64,000 nucleotides of DNA from an uncultured Ignavibacteria bacterium (lineage in GTDB: Bacteria > Bacteroidota > Ignavibacteria > Kapaibacteriales > Kapaibacteriaceae), in contig CAJAIA010000001.1 in NCBI GenBank assembly GCA_903939735.1, forward strand, positions 227,169 to 291,168, in the 5' to 3' direction. Position numbers and translations under genes: made by a program. Below, one piece after another: positions 11,275 to 19,991 of this stretch (the first letter of the stretch is position 1; every line of letters begins with the position of its first letter). Below the pieces are notes generated by a model that was not told the origin of the DNA, made no database searches, and was given only the letters and a program-made list of their open reading frames with translations.

Positions 11275-12335
11275 GGCAACATCGGTTCGTTGTCGCGCTA
11301 GCTCTGTGTGCCGTTCTTATCGGTTGCGCATCAAAGGATGAGACGATCACCATTCGCATGTGGCACTTCTGGTCTGAACCAGCTCAGAAGCGAGTGCTCG
11401 ATTCACTCGTGCGGGTCTTTGAACACGAGAATCCAGGTGTCAAGGTTGAATGCACCGAGCTGACGTGGTCTGATGGGACGTCGAAGTTGCAGTTAGCCTT
11501 CAATGCCGGCACGCAGCCTGATGTAGTCCACCTTGGCCTCGACTGGTTTGCCGACTTCGATGCAGGGGGCGTCTTTGCGCCACTTCCTGCTGACATCGCA
11601 ACAGACGGTAACGCTGCACGTTGGTTGGTCAACGTCCGCGCGCTTGTAGGCCGGCCGCCGATGCCAACACTGGGTGGATGTGCGGTGAGTGACGCGCATA
11701 ACGTCATCAAGCGTGTTCTCCCCGCCTTATGGGAACGGGGTAGCCTCCTCTACACGCGACAACCGATTTCAGCTGATCTGAACGATACGCTCGTGCGTGC
11801 CTTCATGAGCTTGCATCGCGATGTCCCATCACTACGCATTGATCGATCACGCCAACTTGATGATCTTCTTCTTCGCGGTGCGTTGTCGGGAGTCTTTACC
11901 GGACCCTGGATTATCGACATGGCACGGCAGCGAGGAGTTCAGCTTGCAGTTCGGCCGATGCCGTCAATCCTTAATGCCGATGTGCTGGCAATGTCGCGAA
12001 CAGCAACGCATCCTGAGCAATGCGCTGCGCTGATACGTTTCCTTGTACGCTACGATCAGGCTCGTGCATTCTGCAGCCGCGTCAGTGATGCAGGCTTCCC
12101 TGCCGACGTAGCATGCGCCCAGACCGATACGCTCTTCACGCGAGATTCTCTCGTACGTGGATTCCTAGAGACAGCTCTGCTATCTCGCACCCTACCGCGG
12201 TCGGCCACACTGCTGCGTATCGAACCTGTGGTGGAAGACTTGCTGTCGCTAGCACTCATGACACGCGATTCCGCCCAGCTTAGCATTGCTGTTGCGAATG
12301 CACAACAGCGAGTTGCGAAACTCGAATCACGCTGA
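11271..12335 (+). CDS. Solute-binding lipoprotein (ABC sugar-binding type)
   Basis: The 354-residue product has a lipoprotein signal: a hydrophobic stretch at residues 6-18 and lipobox LIGC with the cysteine near residue 19. The mature part begins with TITIRMWHFWSEPAQKRVLDSLVRVFE, the standard opening of family-1 solute-binding proteins (maltose and other sugars). A TQPDVVHLGLDW motif and a late PW-IIDMARQRG segment also fit. No permease or ATPase gene is near, so its transporter is elsewhere or it has another role. It overlaps PBP2 by ATGA and ends nine bases into the convergent SRPBCC gene. Confidence 0.8.
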   Translation: MRQHRFVVALALCAVLIGCASKDETITIRMWHFWSEPAQKRVLDSLVRVFEHENPGVKVECTELTWSDGTSKLQLAFNAGTQPDVVHLGLDWFADFDAGGVFAPLPADIATDGNAARWLVNVRALVGRPPMPTLGGCAVSDAHNVIKRVLPALWERGSLLYTRQPISADLNDTLVRAFMSLHRDVPSLRIDRSRQLDDLLLRGALSGVFTGPWIIDMARQRGVQLAVRPMPSILNADVLAMSRTATHPEQCAALIRFLVRYDQARAFCSRVSDAGFPADVACAQTDTLFTRDSLVRGFLETALLSRTLPRSATLLRIEPVVEDLLSLALMTRDSAQLSIAVANAQQRVAKLESR

Positions 12336-12776
12336 TTCGAGAATCTGCTTTGTGGTCTGCTGGCGATACGTAAACATGTCAAGCACTTGTCGACGTATCA
12401 CGAGTGCATTCGCAATCCGTCCAAGAACACCGAACGGTGCACGATACTCGACAATGTCCGTAAGCTCCGTGCCACCCTCAACTTCTCGTAGACGGCGTGT
12501 TTGCTTCCAGTATGCGAACGGACCCGAGACTTGTTCGTCCGACATCAGTGTTGGAGGCTCGTACTCGGTAATGCGCACACGCCAGCGCATCGTAAACAGT
12601 CCAAACTGCCGAACCTTGAGCACCACTTCGTAGCCAAGACCAGGCACACCCATGGTTTCGATCGTCACCTTGATCGATGGAGGTGTGATGCGCAAGAGAT
12701 TGCGCGTGTCGTCGTGGAAGTGGAACACCCGGTCGATGGGTGCGGCAATCACTATGCGTTGTTCAATTCGTTCCAT
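12327..12776 (-). CDS. SRPBCC-family (START-like) protein
   Basis: The product has 149 residues and the layout of polyketide-cyclase/ligand-binding START-like domains. It opens IEQRIVIAAPIDRVFHFHDDTRNLLRITPP, continues with alternating beta strands (VLKVRQFGLFTMRWRVRITEYEPP, GPFAYWKQTRRLREVEGGTELTDIVEYRAPFG) and ends in a long C-terminal helix. Such proteins bind hydrophobic ligands; the ligand is unknown. Its start lies 25 bases inside the upstream Nudix gene, so the two form an operon. The 3' end overlaps the convergent solute-binding lipoprotein gene by nine bases. Confidence 0.8.
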   Translation of the reverse strand: MERIEQRIVIAAPIDRVFHFHDDTRNLLRITPPSIKVTIETMGVPGLGYEVVLKVRQFGLFTMRWRVRITEYEPPTLMSDEQVSGPFAYWKQTRRLREVEGGTELTDIVEYRAPFGVLGRIANALVIRRQVLDMFTYRQQTTKQILESA

Positions 12777-13321
12777 TTTCGTGCCATGCGAAGCATGGAT
12801 TCCTCAGTGGTGTAATCGTCGATACAATCAATAGCGACCCATGCAAGATCATGTGATTCATGGCTCACGGCATAGTCTCGGTGCGGTGCGCGCGCACAAT
12901 AACGAACATCGTAGTGAAGATGTTCCGGGTCGTCTCCTCGAGCTGGAATCACGTGGATGTCAATATCGAAAATGTCCGTTGAGATCAGTTCGCATCCATC
13001 GATACCAGACTCTTCGCGTGCTTCCATGAGTGCTACGTCCCATACGTGCGGATTTCCGTCTGCGTGTCCCCCAAGCTGGAGCCACCGATTGAGCTTCCGG
13101 TGATGCGTGAGCAGGGTCGACGTTCCCTCCTCATCAACAACCCATGCAGAGCCGGTGATATGTCCCTCGCGAGTGGCACGTTCGAAGCATGCCGGCTCAC
13201 GTTCGACAAAGGCACGCAATTGCTCCGCCATCGTGCGTTCTTCCGGATGACGATGGAGATAGAGGTCGATGTCGCGACACAGAGCGGCCCTGCCGCTGTC
13301 GATATCCGTAACTTGCTTCAT
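12752..13321 (-). CDS. Nudix hydrolase
   Basis: The product has 189 residues. The Nudix box lies at about residues 95-120: GGHADGN followed by VALMEAREESGIDG, with the REx2EExG core intact. The preceding TLLTHHRKLNRWLQLGGHADG is the pattern of the subgroup that cleaves nucleoside diphosphate derivatives. The exact substrate is not readable. Its ATG (13319-13321, reverse strand) interlocks with the ATG of truA (13320-13322), so the two divergent start codons share two bases and each promoter must lie inside the other gene. A later in-frame ATG (MAEQLRAF) could be an alternative start. Confidence 0.88.
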   Translation of the reverse strand: MKQVTDIDSGRAALCRDIDLYLHRHPEERTMAEQLRAFVEREPACFERATREGHITGSAWVVDEEGTSTLLTHHRKLNRWLQLGGHADGNPHVWDVALMEAREESGIDGCELISTDIFDIDIHVIPARGDDPEHLHYDVRYCARAPHRDYAVSHESHDLAWVAIDCIDDYTTEESMLRMARKWNELNNA

Positions 13322-14099
13322 GGCACGTTTCCGATTTACACTTGAGTACGAAGGTACACGCTATTCCGGTTGGCAAGTGCAAAAGAATGCACGCACTGTC
13401 CAGGGAGAGCTCATAGGAGCGCTCGCGACAGTTCTGGGAACACGCGACTTCGAATTTATGGGCTCAGGTCGAACTGACGCAGGGGTTCACGCCCTATATC
13501 AAGTTGCGCACCTTGAGGCTTCAACAATGCTTGCACCGCATGTGATGCGGATGAAGCTGAATGACATCCTTCCTGCTGATGTCAACATCCTTGGGATTGA
13601 AAAGGCACAACCGCGATTCCATGCGCGTCACAATGCCGTGAGTAGATCATATATCTACCAGATCTGTCGCAGGCGGACGGCATTTGGCAAGCGCTACGTA
13701 TGGTGGATCAAGGATGAACTTGACGTCCGCGCCATGCACGCTGCTTGCGCTGTCTTTGAGGGGTTCCACGATTTCCGTTCGTTTACCCGTGACGATCCCG
13801 ATGAAAAGTCAACAACGGTTGAGCTTCAGAAGTGTCGGATGATCGAGGCCGGACCGATGCTCGTCATCAATATTCAGGGATCGCACTTTCTCTGGAAGAT
13901 GGTCCGTCAGATGGTCGGCATCATTGCCGAGGTCGGTCGTGGTGCAATGAAGCCAGATGACGTACGTGAACTTTTGCGCAGGAGTTCGTCGTTACCTGCT
14001 GTGAAAACGGCTCCCCCGTCGGGTCTGTTCCTCCACCATGTGCGGTACTCCAACGACGAGCCTGAGGCTGATGTCGTACCAACACTTCTGATACCATGA
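13320..14099 (+). CDS. truA: TruA, tRNA pseudouridine(38-40) synthase
   Basis: The product is 259 residues from the ATG at 13320 (MARFRFTLEYEGTRYSGWQ), the standard TruA start. The catalytic aspartate lies in GSGRTDAGVHA (about residue 53). Further family blocks are NDILPADVNILGIE, FHARHNAVSRSYIYQI, FRSFTRDD and MLVINIQGSHFLWKMVRQMVG. TruA makes pseudouridine at positions 38-40 of tRNA anticodon stems. The upstream extension of the open frame lies within the divergent Nudix gene and is rejected. The stop overlaps the msrB start by ATGA. Confidence 0.96.
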   Translation: MARFRFTLEYEGTRYSGWQVQKNARTVQGELIGALATVLGTRDFEFMGSGRTDAGVHALYQVAHLEASTMLAPHVMRMKLNDILPADVNILGIEKAQPRFHARHNAVSRSYIYQICRRRTAFGKRYVWWIKDELDVRAMHAACAVFEGFHDFRSFTRDDPDEKSTTVELQKCRMIEAGPMLVINIQGSHFLWKMVRQMVGIIAEVGRGAMKPDDVRELLRRSSSLPAVKTAPPSGLFLHHVRYSNDEPEADVVPTLLIP

Positions 14100-14632
14100 C
14101 ACATCGAATTTCCGTAATCCTCATGGCGAGCTTGATGCTTACCTGCTCACCGTCGCAGCACCAAGCTGGATCGCAGGGACAGTCTTCAGCGAAGTCAACA
14201 GTGATGATCTATTCGACAACGACCAAGAAAACACTACCTATGGAAAAGATCACGAAGACCGATGAGCAGTGGCGCAAGGAGCTCTCTGATGACGAGTTTC
14301 GCATCGCGCGTAAGAAGGGCACCGAACGTGCGTTCACTGGAACGTATTGGGACAACCACGAAAAGGGTATCTATCTGTGTCGTTGTTGCGGTACAGAGCT
14401 CTTTTCCAGCGACACGAAGTATGAGTCTGGAACTGGCTGGCCCTCCTTTTTCGACCCTGTATCGAAGACGAACGTTTCCCTCCATGAAGATCGATCGCTG
14501 ATGGAGGTTCGCACAGAGGTAACGTGTGCACGCTGTGACGCGCACTTGGGCCATGTATTCGAAGATGGACCTCGGCCAACGGGTCTGCGATACTGTCTGA
14601 ACAGCGCGTCGCTGTCCTTCTCAAAGCGCTGA
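14096..14632 (+). CDS. msrB: MsrB, peptide-methionine (R)-S-oxide reductase, lipoprotein form
   Basis: The product has 178 residues. The N-terminus is a lipoprotein signal (ISVILMASLMLTC, lipobox LMLTC), then a serine/glutamine-rich linker, then the MsrB domain from about residue 55. Zinc-binding cysteine pairs are CRCC and CARC; the substrate region GTGWPSFFDP and the catalytic RYCLNSASL are intact. It repairs R-methionine sulfoxide in proteins, and the lipid anchor would place it in the periplasm. No MsrA is fused. It is coupled to truA by ATGA. A strong hairpin follows at 14659. Confidence 0.94.
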   Translation: MTHRISVILMASLMLTCSPSQHQAGSQGQSSAKSTVMIYSTTTKKTLPMEKITKTDEQWRKELSDDEFRIARKKGTERAFTGTYWDNHEKGIYLCRCCGTELFSSDTKYESGTGWPSFFDPVSKTNVSLHEDRSLMEVRTEVTCARCDAHLGHVFEDGPRPTGLRYCLNSASLSFSKR

Positions 14633-14658
14633 GGCGCGCACAACGAACGCTAATTGAA

Positions 14659-14691
14659 ACGGGGCTTGGCAACATTGTTGCCAAGCCCCGT
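14659..14691. terminator. Strong hairpin between convergent msrB and RND gene
   Basis: A perfect 15-bp inverted repeat (ACGGGGCTTGGCAAC, loop ATT) at 14659-14673 / 14677-14691 sits in the 82-base gap between two converging genes. There is no long T run on either side, so it is either a bidirectional intrinsic terminator of weak type or an mRNA 3'-end stabiliser. Confidence 0.7.
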
Positions 14692-14714
14692 AGCATGTTC
14701 AGTCAATTCTACAC

Positions 14715-17700
14715 TCAGTGCTGCGATACATGTCCCTCCGCTGCAAGCTCACGTGCATTACGCACTGCACGACGCACTGCACGACGGCGGCGTTTCACCT
14801 CGCCAACGGCGTTGATGTAGTACATACATGGCACGACGACAAGCGTGAGGAACGTTGAGAAACTCAGACCGAACACAATTGACCACGCCAATGGTCCCCA
14901 GAAGGCTACACTGTCGGAACCAATATGGATATGTGGATTCCGTAGGTTGATCAACTCCCAGAAGTCAATGTTGAGTCCGACGGCCAGCGGCACCAGACCC
15001 AAGATTGTCGCACTCGCCGTGAGAATGACAGGATTGAAGCGGATAGCACCACCCTCGATGATCGCACGACGGACACGCCATCCTTGGTTGCGAAGGACAT
15101 CCGTGAAGTCAACAAGCACGATACCATTGCGCACCACAATACCAGCAAGCGCAATAATCCCTACGCCCGTGATTGCCACGGAGAACGTCATTCGGAAGAT
15201 GATAAAGCCAAGCAAGACACCGATCAAGCTAAAGACCACTGTTACCATGATGAAGAGTGGCTTACGGATCGAGTTGAATTGCGTCACCATGATTAACAGG
15301 ATCAGCATTGCCGAAACCGCAAATGCGAAGCCGAGGAAGTTGACACTCTCTGCTTGTTCTTCCTGTGCACCTGTGAGCGATATCTCGTACCCCGCTGGCA
15401 GATCGAGCCCCTTGACGGCGTCTCGAATCTCTGCATTGATCTCGTTCTCGTTATATCCTTCCAGGACATTCGATCCGAGCGTAACAACACGCTTCTGATT
15501 CTTCCGGTTAATACCGGCAAATGTCGACGTGTACTCGATCTGTGCGACTGACGACACAGGTATCTGTCGGAACTGTCCAGTACTCATATCACGGAATGTG
15601 AGTGGGATGTTCAACAGTGCCGCCGCATCTCCACGGAGATCCTCGCGGGCACGAAGCTGAACTGGGTATTCTTCCTCACCGGTACGGTACTTCGTTGCCT
15701 CTGCACCGTAGAGCGCATTTCGCAGTGCCATACCGATCTGGACAGTCGATACGCCTTCGGCGTTCGCCTTCTCACGATCTACACGGACCGAGATCTCAGG
15801 CTTGTTGCGAATGAGGTCACTTCTGAGGCGCTCAATGCCACCGATTTTTAACGAATCCACAAGAAGCTTGCGCACGCGCTCCTGCACAGCAACAAGCGTA
15901 TCGAGATCATCACCACTGATTTCGATGTTGATCGGTTTACCGGTTGGCGGACCGCTGGATTCCTTATCGACGACGATTTCGACACCAGCGAGATCAGCGA
16001 CAGCCTTCCGGAACTTTGGCAGATAGTCCTGTGTGCTTTCACCACCGCGATATTGGTACTCGACGAAGGCAACCGTGACCTTACCCTTGTGCGGTGTTAC
16101 GGTACGATCAGGATTTTGTGGATCACCAGCACCAAGTCCAACATTGGAAATAACCGACTTCACGAGTGGGTTATTGGTACCCAATACGTCTTGCACGCGC
16201 TTCTCAACGATGTTGACAACCGAATCCGTCTGAGCTGCATCTGTCCCGATTGGGAGCTGGACGTAGACATACGCATAGTTCGGATCGGCGCTCGGGAAGA
16301 ACGTCACCTGTGGTCCAGCAACAACCATCAGAAAGATCGAGACAACTAGCAGGACAACATTACCGCCAATGATGTAATACGGACGTCGACCTGTGAGGAC
16401 GTACCGCAACGTGCGACGATAAAACTCCATGATTCCTGGCAGCACCACTTCCTGGAAGGGCTTGATGAGTCGAGGTGTGATGTACACACGATTAAGCCAC
16501 CAGAAGCCAAAGACAAAGAGCGCAAGTGCACCAATCCATGCCGTTCCACTGCCGACTGCGATAGCTGCACCGATGGCAACAGCAGACACAAGTCCAATCA
16601 CGGCTCCAAGAACAAACAGCTTCTTGCGCGTTACACGCTGCGGTGGTCTATCCATGAAGTCGACGGCAAAGACCGGATTCATGATGTAGGCAACAATCAA
16701 CGATGCCGTGAGCGTAATGATGAGAATCGATGGCAGATACACCATGAACTCGCCAACTAAGCCAGGCCAGAACAGCAATGGGAAGAACGGAGCTAGCGTT
16801 GTTAAGGTACCAGCAACAACGGGAGCGAAGACCTCTGCGGCTGCATACTTCGTTGCCGTCTTGATGTCGAGGTTCTCCTTGGTATGCAAACGGTGGGTAT
16901 TCTCGATCACCACGATCGCATCATCGACGACGATACCCAGCGCAAGCAAGAATCCGAACGTCACCACAACATTGAACGTAAAGTCGAATGACGGCATCAG
17001 GATAAACGCCATAAAGGCAGACAGCGGCGTAGCAAGGCCCACGAAGAGCGCATTCTGTACACCCATGAAGAACATCAACACAATCGTCACGAGAATGAAA
17101 CCAATGATGATCGTGTTGATCAGATCCGCCAGATTGATACGTGTCGCATTCGACTGATCATTCGTGATCGTAATCGTAACGTTCTTGGGAAGCTTCGTTG
17201 CTTGATACTCTTCAACGATCTCACGAATCTGATCAGAAGCGTTGATGAGGTTCTCCCCTGCCTTCTTCAATACTGCGAGCGTAACAACTTCCTTGCCATC
17301 AAGGCGAGCATAGCTCTGCTGTTCCTTGTTGGTCTCAACAACGCTTGCAATGTCACGCACATACGCAGTGTTGCCGCGACCGCCACGGATAATCACGTTC
17401 TTGATTTGATCAGCGCTCGTGAATTCACCTGTGACCTGAAGATTCCGTCGAACGCCCGCATTGAGGACTTCGCCTCCAGAGATGTTGACGTTCTCGTACT
17501 GAATAGCACGAGCAACATCATCGAAGGACAGCCCGGCATTCTGAAGCAAATATGGATCGATATCGACGCGTACTTCCTTTTCCAGAGCACCGATGATATC
17601 TGCTCGACGGATTTCCTTGAGCGACTCGAACTTGTCTTGTAGTTCATCAGCGTAGCGCTTCAGCACATCAAGTCCGACGTTACCAGAAATGTTGACGTTC

Positions 17701-18137
17701 ATGATCGGGAATTCCGAGAAGTCGATTTCGCGGACGTCCGGCTCCTTCGTCAACTGTGTCGGCAACTCGGCACGTGCGCGGTCGACAGCATCGGTTACAC
17801 GTTGTTTCGCAACGATCGGATCGATCCCCGTTGTGAACTCAACAACCACGATCGACGCGTCCTGAATGCTTGTGCTCGTAACCTTCTTGACATCCGAAAC
17901 CGACTTGATCTGCTTTTCGATCGGACGTGAGATGAGATTCTCGATGTCGGTCGGAGTGGTGCCTGCATTGATAGTTGCCACAAGAATCGTCGGCACGACA
18001 ATATCTGGGAACTGCTCCTTGGGAAGGCGCATATATGTGATCACACCAAGAATGGTAATGATCACCATCAACACATAGATCGTGGTTTTGTTTTCAACAG
18101 CCCACGACGTGATGGGAAATTTCTTGTGATGGTGCAT
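14715..18137 (-). CDS. RND efflux pump, inner-membrane transporter (AcrB/MdtB-type)
   Basis: The 1140-residue product has the repeated RND layout: a first helix near residues 17-35, a large periplasmic loop, a helix block (about 345-560), a second large loop and a final helix block (about 930-1110). The proton-relay Asp pair is present in GIVVDDAIVVIENTHR. An extra helix pair with VTRKKLFVLGAVIGLVSAVAIGA (about 520-570) makes it longer than E. coli AcrB (1049). It expels drugs, metals or lipids using the proton gradient and needs an adaptor and a TolC channel, both encoded upstream in the same operon. It is the last gene; the adaptor gene ends ten bases upstream. Confidence 0.95.
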   Translation of the reverse strand: MHHHKKFPITSWAVENKTTIYVLMVIITILGVITYMRLPKEQFPDIVVPTILVATINAGTTPTDIENLISRPIEKQIKSVSDVKKVTSTSIQDASIVVVEFTTGIDPIVAKQRVTDAVDRARAELPTQLTKEPDVREIDFSEFPIMNVNISGNVGLDVLKRYADELQDKFESLKEIRRADIIGALEKEVRVDIDPYLLQNAGLSFDDVARAIQYENVNISGGEVLNAGVRRNLQVTGEFTSADQIKNVIIRGGRGNTAYVRDIASVVETNKEQQSYARLDGKEVVTLAVLKKAGENLINASDQIREIVEEYQATKLPKNVTITITNDQSNATRINLADLINTIIIGFILVTIVLMFFMGVQNALFVGLATPLSAFMAFILMPSFDFTFNVVVTFGFLLALGIVVDDAIVVIENTHRLHTKENLDIKTATKYAAAEVFAPVVAGTLTTLAPFFPLLFWPGLVGEFMVYLPSILIITLTASLIVAYIMNPVFAVDFMDRPPQRVTRKKLFVLGAVIGLVSAVAIGAAIAVGSGTAWIGALALFVFGFWWLNRVYITPRLIKPFQEVVLPGIMEFYRRTLRYVLTGRRPYYIIGGNVVLLVVSIFLMVVAGPQVTFFPSADPNYAYVYVQLPIGTDAAQTDSVVNIVEKRVQDVLGTNNPLVKSVISNVGLGAGDPQNPDRTVTPHKGKVTVAFVEYQYRGGESTQDYLPKFRKAVADLAGVEIVVDKESSGPPTGKPINIEISGDDLDTLVAVQERVRKLLVDSLKIGGIERLRSDLIRNKPEISVRVDREKANAEGVSTVQIGMALRNALYGAEATKYRTGEEEYPVQLRAREDLRGDAAALLNIPLTFRDMSTGQFRQIPVSSVAQIEYTSTFAGINRKNQKRVVTLGSNVLEGYNENEINAEIRDAVKGLDLPAGYEISLTGAQEEQAESVNFLGFAFAVSAMLILLIMVTQFNSIRKPLFIMVTVVFSLIGVLLGFIIFRMTFSVAITGVGIIALAGIVVRNGIVLVDFTDVLRNQGWRVRRAIIEGGAIRFNPVILTASATILGLVPLAVGLNIDFWELINLRNPHIHIGSDSVAFWGPLAWSIVFGLSFSTFLTLVVVPCMYYINAVGEVKRRRRAVRRAVRNARELAAEGHVSQH

Positions 18138-18147
18138 AGGTGTGCTC

Positions 18148-19296
18148 TTAGTTCACGACACGTACAAGTTGACCGTCGGCTACATCGGTTGTACCGCGGG
18201 TGATGACCTTCTCGCCTGCCTGAATGCCATTAAGGATTTGGATCGCGCCTCCGCTGGCAAGACCGGTCGTAAGTGGTCGACGACGAACGACTCCCTTGCT
18301 ATCAACGACATACGCGTACGAGCCAGCGTTGTCATGCAGCACGGAGCTGAGTGGGAGGACGAGTGCGTTTGGAATCGTCACATCATTGATCACAACACGG
18401 CATGTTGTATTTGGACGAAGGTTCTTCGGAACTGATGTGAGCGGTATCTCAACACGGAACGTGCGGCTCACAGGGTTCACCGACTTGGCCACGGTTGTGA
18501 TCTTGGTAATCATGGAGTCACTGATCTCAGAGAAGTGCAGTGTAACCGGATCACCGATCGTCACGCTTGGAATAAACGCCTCGGCAAGGTCCACCACCAC
18601 ACGCATGTCGCTTGTGTTAACGATCGTGCAGATCGGCATGCCGGGTCCAACATTCTCTCCGACCTTCGCTGTGAGATTGTCGATATAGCCGCTTGTAGGA
18701 GCTACAATGCGCGTCATACTCAACTGCTCCTGAAGCGATTCAAGTCGACGCTCAAGCGCTTCCTTTTGATTCTTAGCCGAGAGATACTGAATCTCACTAC
18801 CCGCTTTGAGATCAAAAATGCGCTTCTGTTTTTCATAGAGAGTGGTTGCAAAATCAAGTTGCAACTGTACTTCATCAATGCCCTTCTTGATAACTTCATT
18901 GTCGAGCTCAAGAAGCAGCTGGCCCTTCTTAACAGCTTGTCCGTTGACAATGCTGAGCAAATCAACTCTGCCGCCCATGAGCGGAGAGATCGTCACGGAC
19001 GAACGCGAGTCAACCGTGCCTTTCGCATCAACATGGTGTTCGAAGAGCTGCTGAGCGACACTCATGGTCTCAACTGGTTGTGCTCCAGCGGACTTTTCGG
19101 CTGGACTTTTGCCTGCTTCGAGCTCCTGAATCTTTTGATCGATTGTAGCCCGTTGCTTTCGTAGTTCGTCAAGCTGCTTCTCAACGGACTGACCCGACTC
19201 TGAGGAGCAGGCCATAAGCATCATCCCGAAGATCGCAACTGCACTGATTGTGCTGATTTGCATACGACATCCTGATAACGTGAAATATGTGTTCAT
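18148..19296 (-). CDS. RND periplasmic adaptor (membrane fusion protein), lipoprotein
   Basis: The product has 382 residues. Lipobox LMAC follows a hydrophobic stretch, then a short coiled coil (SVEKQLDELRKQRATIDQKIQELEAG), a lipoyl half (ISPLMGGRVDLLSIVNGQAVKKGQLLLELD), a coiled-coil hairpin (about 145-190), the second lipoyl half (IVAPTSGYIDNLTAKVGENVGPG) and beta-barrel domains. It links the RND pump to the outer-membrane channel. The ATG at 19296 overlaps the ATPase stop by ATGA and is preferred; an internal ATG 11 codons later would shorten the signal peptide. Confidence 0.92.
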   Translation of the reverse strand: MNTYFTLSGCRMQISTISAVAIFGMMLMACSSESGQSVEKQLDELRKQRATIDQKIQELEAGKSPAEKSAGAQPVETMSVAQQLFEHHVDAKGTVDSRSSVTISPLMGGRVDLLSIVNGQAVKKGQLLLELDNEVIKKGIDEVQLQLDFATTLYEKQKRIFDLKAGSEIQYLSAKNQKEALERRLESLQEQLSMTRIVAPTSGYIDNLTAKVGENVGPGMPICTIVNTSDMRVVVDLAEAFIPSVTIGDPVTLHFSEISDSMITKITTVAKSVNPVSRTFRVEIPLTSVPKNLRPNTTCRVVINDVTIPNALVLPLSSVLHDNAGSYAYVVDSKGVVRRRPLTTGLASGGAIQILNGIQAGEKVITRGTTDVADGQLVRVVN

Positions 19297-19991
19297 TGTT
19301 GCTCGTGTTGAATTATGCGACCGTCACGAATAGCTACGACACGATCTGCGCGCTCTGTGAACTGCATATCGTGCGTGACCATGAGGATCGTCTGGTGAAA
19401 CTCTGTCTTGAGATCCTGAAGAATATCGAGTACCAGAGCTGTGTTCTTCGTATCAAGATTACCTGTAGGCTCATCACCGAACAGAATCTTTGGATTGTTC
19501 ATCAACGCCCGTGCGATTGCAACGCGTTGCTGCTGTCCACCAGAAAGGCGGCTCGAGCGCTTCCGCGCCTGATCTGCAACACCCAGGAGCGTAAGATTCT
19601 TCATCGCACGTTCCTCGATCTCTTCTGGCGACCAGAGTCCCGCCTTAATAGCTGGCAAGGATACATTATCGAGCACCGTGAAGTCGGGCAACAGATAATG
19701 GAACTGAAACACAAAGCCGATCGTGGTATTTCGGAACTGCGCGAGTTGGTTCGGATTCAGCGCCTTGATATCAGTTCCGTCCACAGTGATCGTTCCTTCG
19801 TACTCCGTGTCGAGCGTGGACAGTGCATACATCAAGGTCGTCTTGCCACTTCCCGAGGGACCAACGAGTACAACGAACTCACCGCGATCGACAGTGAGAT
19901 TGATATCATCTAAAACACGGAACTCCACCGGATCGGTAAAGATCTTGGAGACATGCTTCGCTACGATGATGGGCTGCTCTTGCGTCATCAT
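19293..19991 (-). CDS. ABC transporter ATPase (MacB/LolD type)
   Basis: The 232-residue product has all ABC motifs: Walker A GPSGSGKTT (about 39-47), Q-loop FQFHYLLPDFTVLDNV, signature LSGGQQQRVAIARAL, Walker B ILFGDEPTGNLD and the H-loop VTHD. The PTGNLD ending and the spacing are those of the MacB/LolD/FtsE group. Such ATPases drive mechanotransmission through a partner permease rather than substrate passage. Both neighbours overlap it by four bases: the permease upstream and the RND adaptor downstream. Confidence 0.95.
   Translation of the reverse strand: MMTQEQPIIVAKHVSKIFTDPVEFRVLDDINLTVDRGEFVVLVGPSGSGKTTLMYALSTLDTEYEGTITVDGTDIKALNPNQLAQFRNTTIGFVFQFHYLLPDFTVLDNVSLPAIKAGLWSPEEIEERAMKNLTLLGVADQARKRSSRLSGGQQQRVAIARALMNNPKILFGDEPTGNLDTKNTALVLDILQDLKTEFHQTILMVTHDMQFTERADRVVAIRDGRIIQHEQQ

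Noticed and set aside
11271-12335. A complete ABC sugar importer
   Set aside because: Only the binding lipoprotein is present; no permease or ATPase gene lies within reach.
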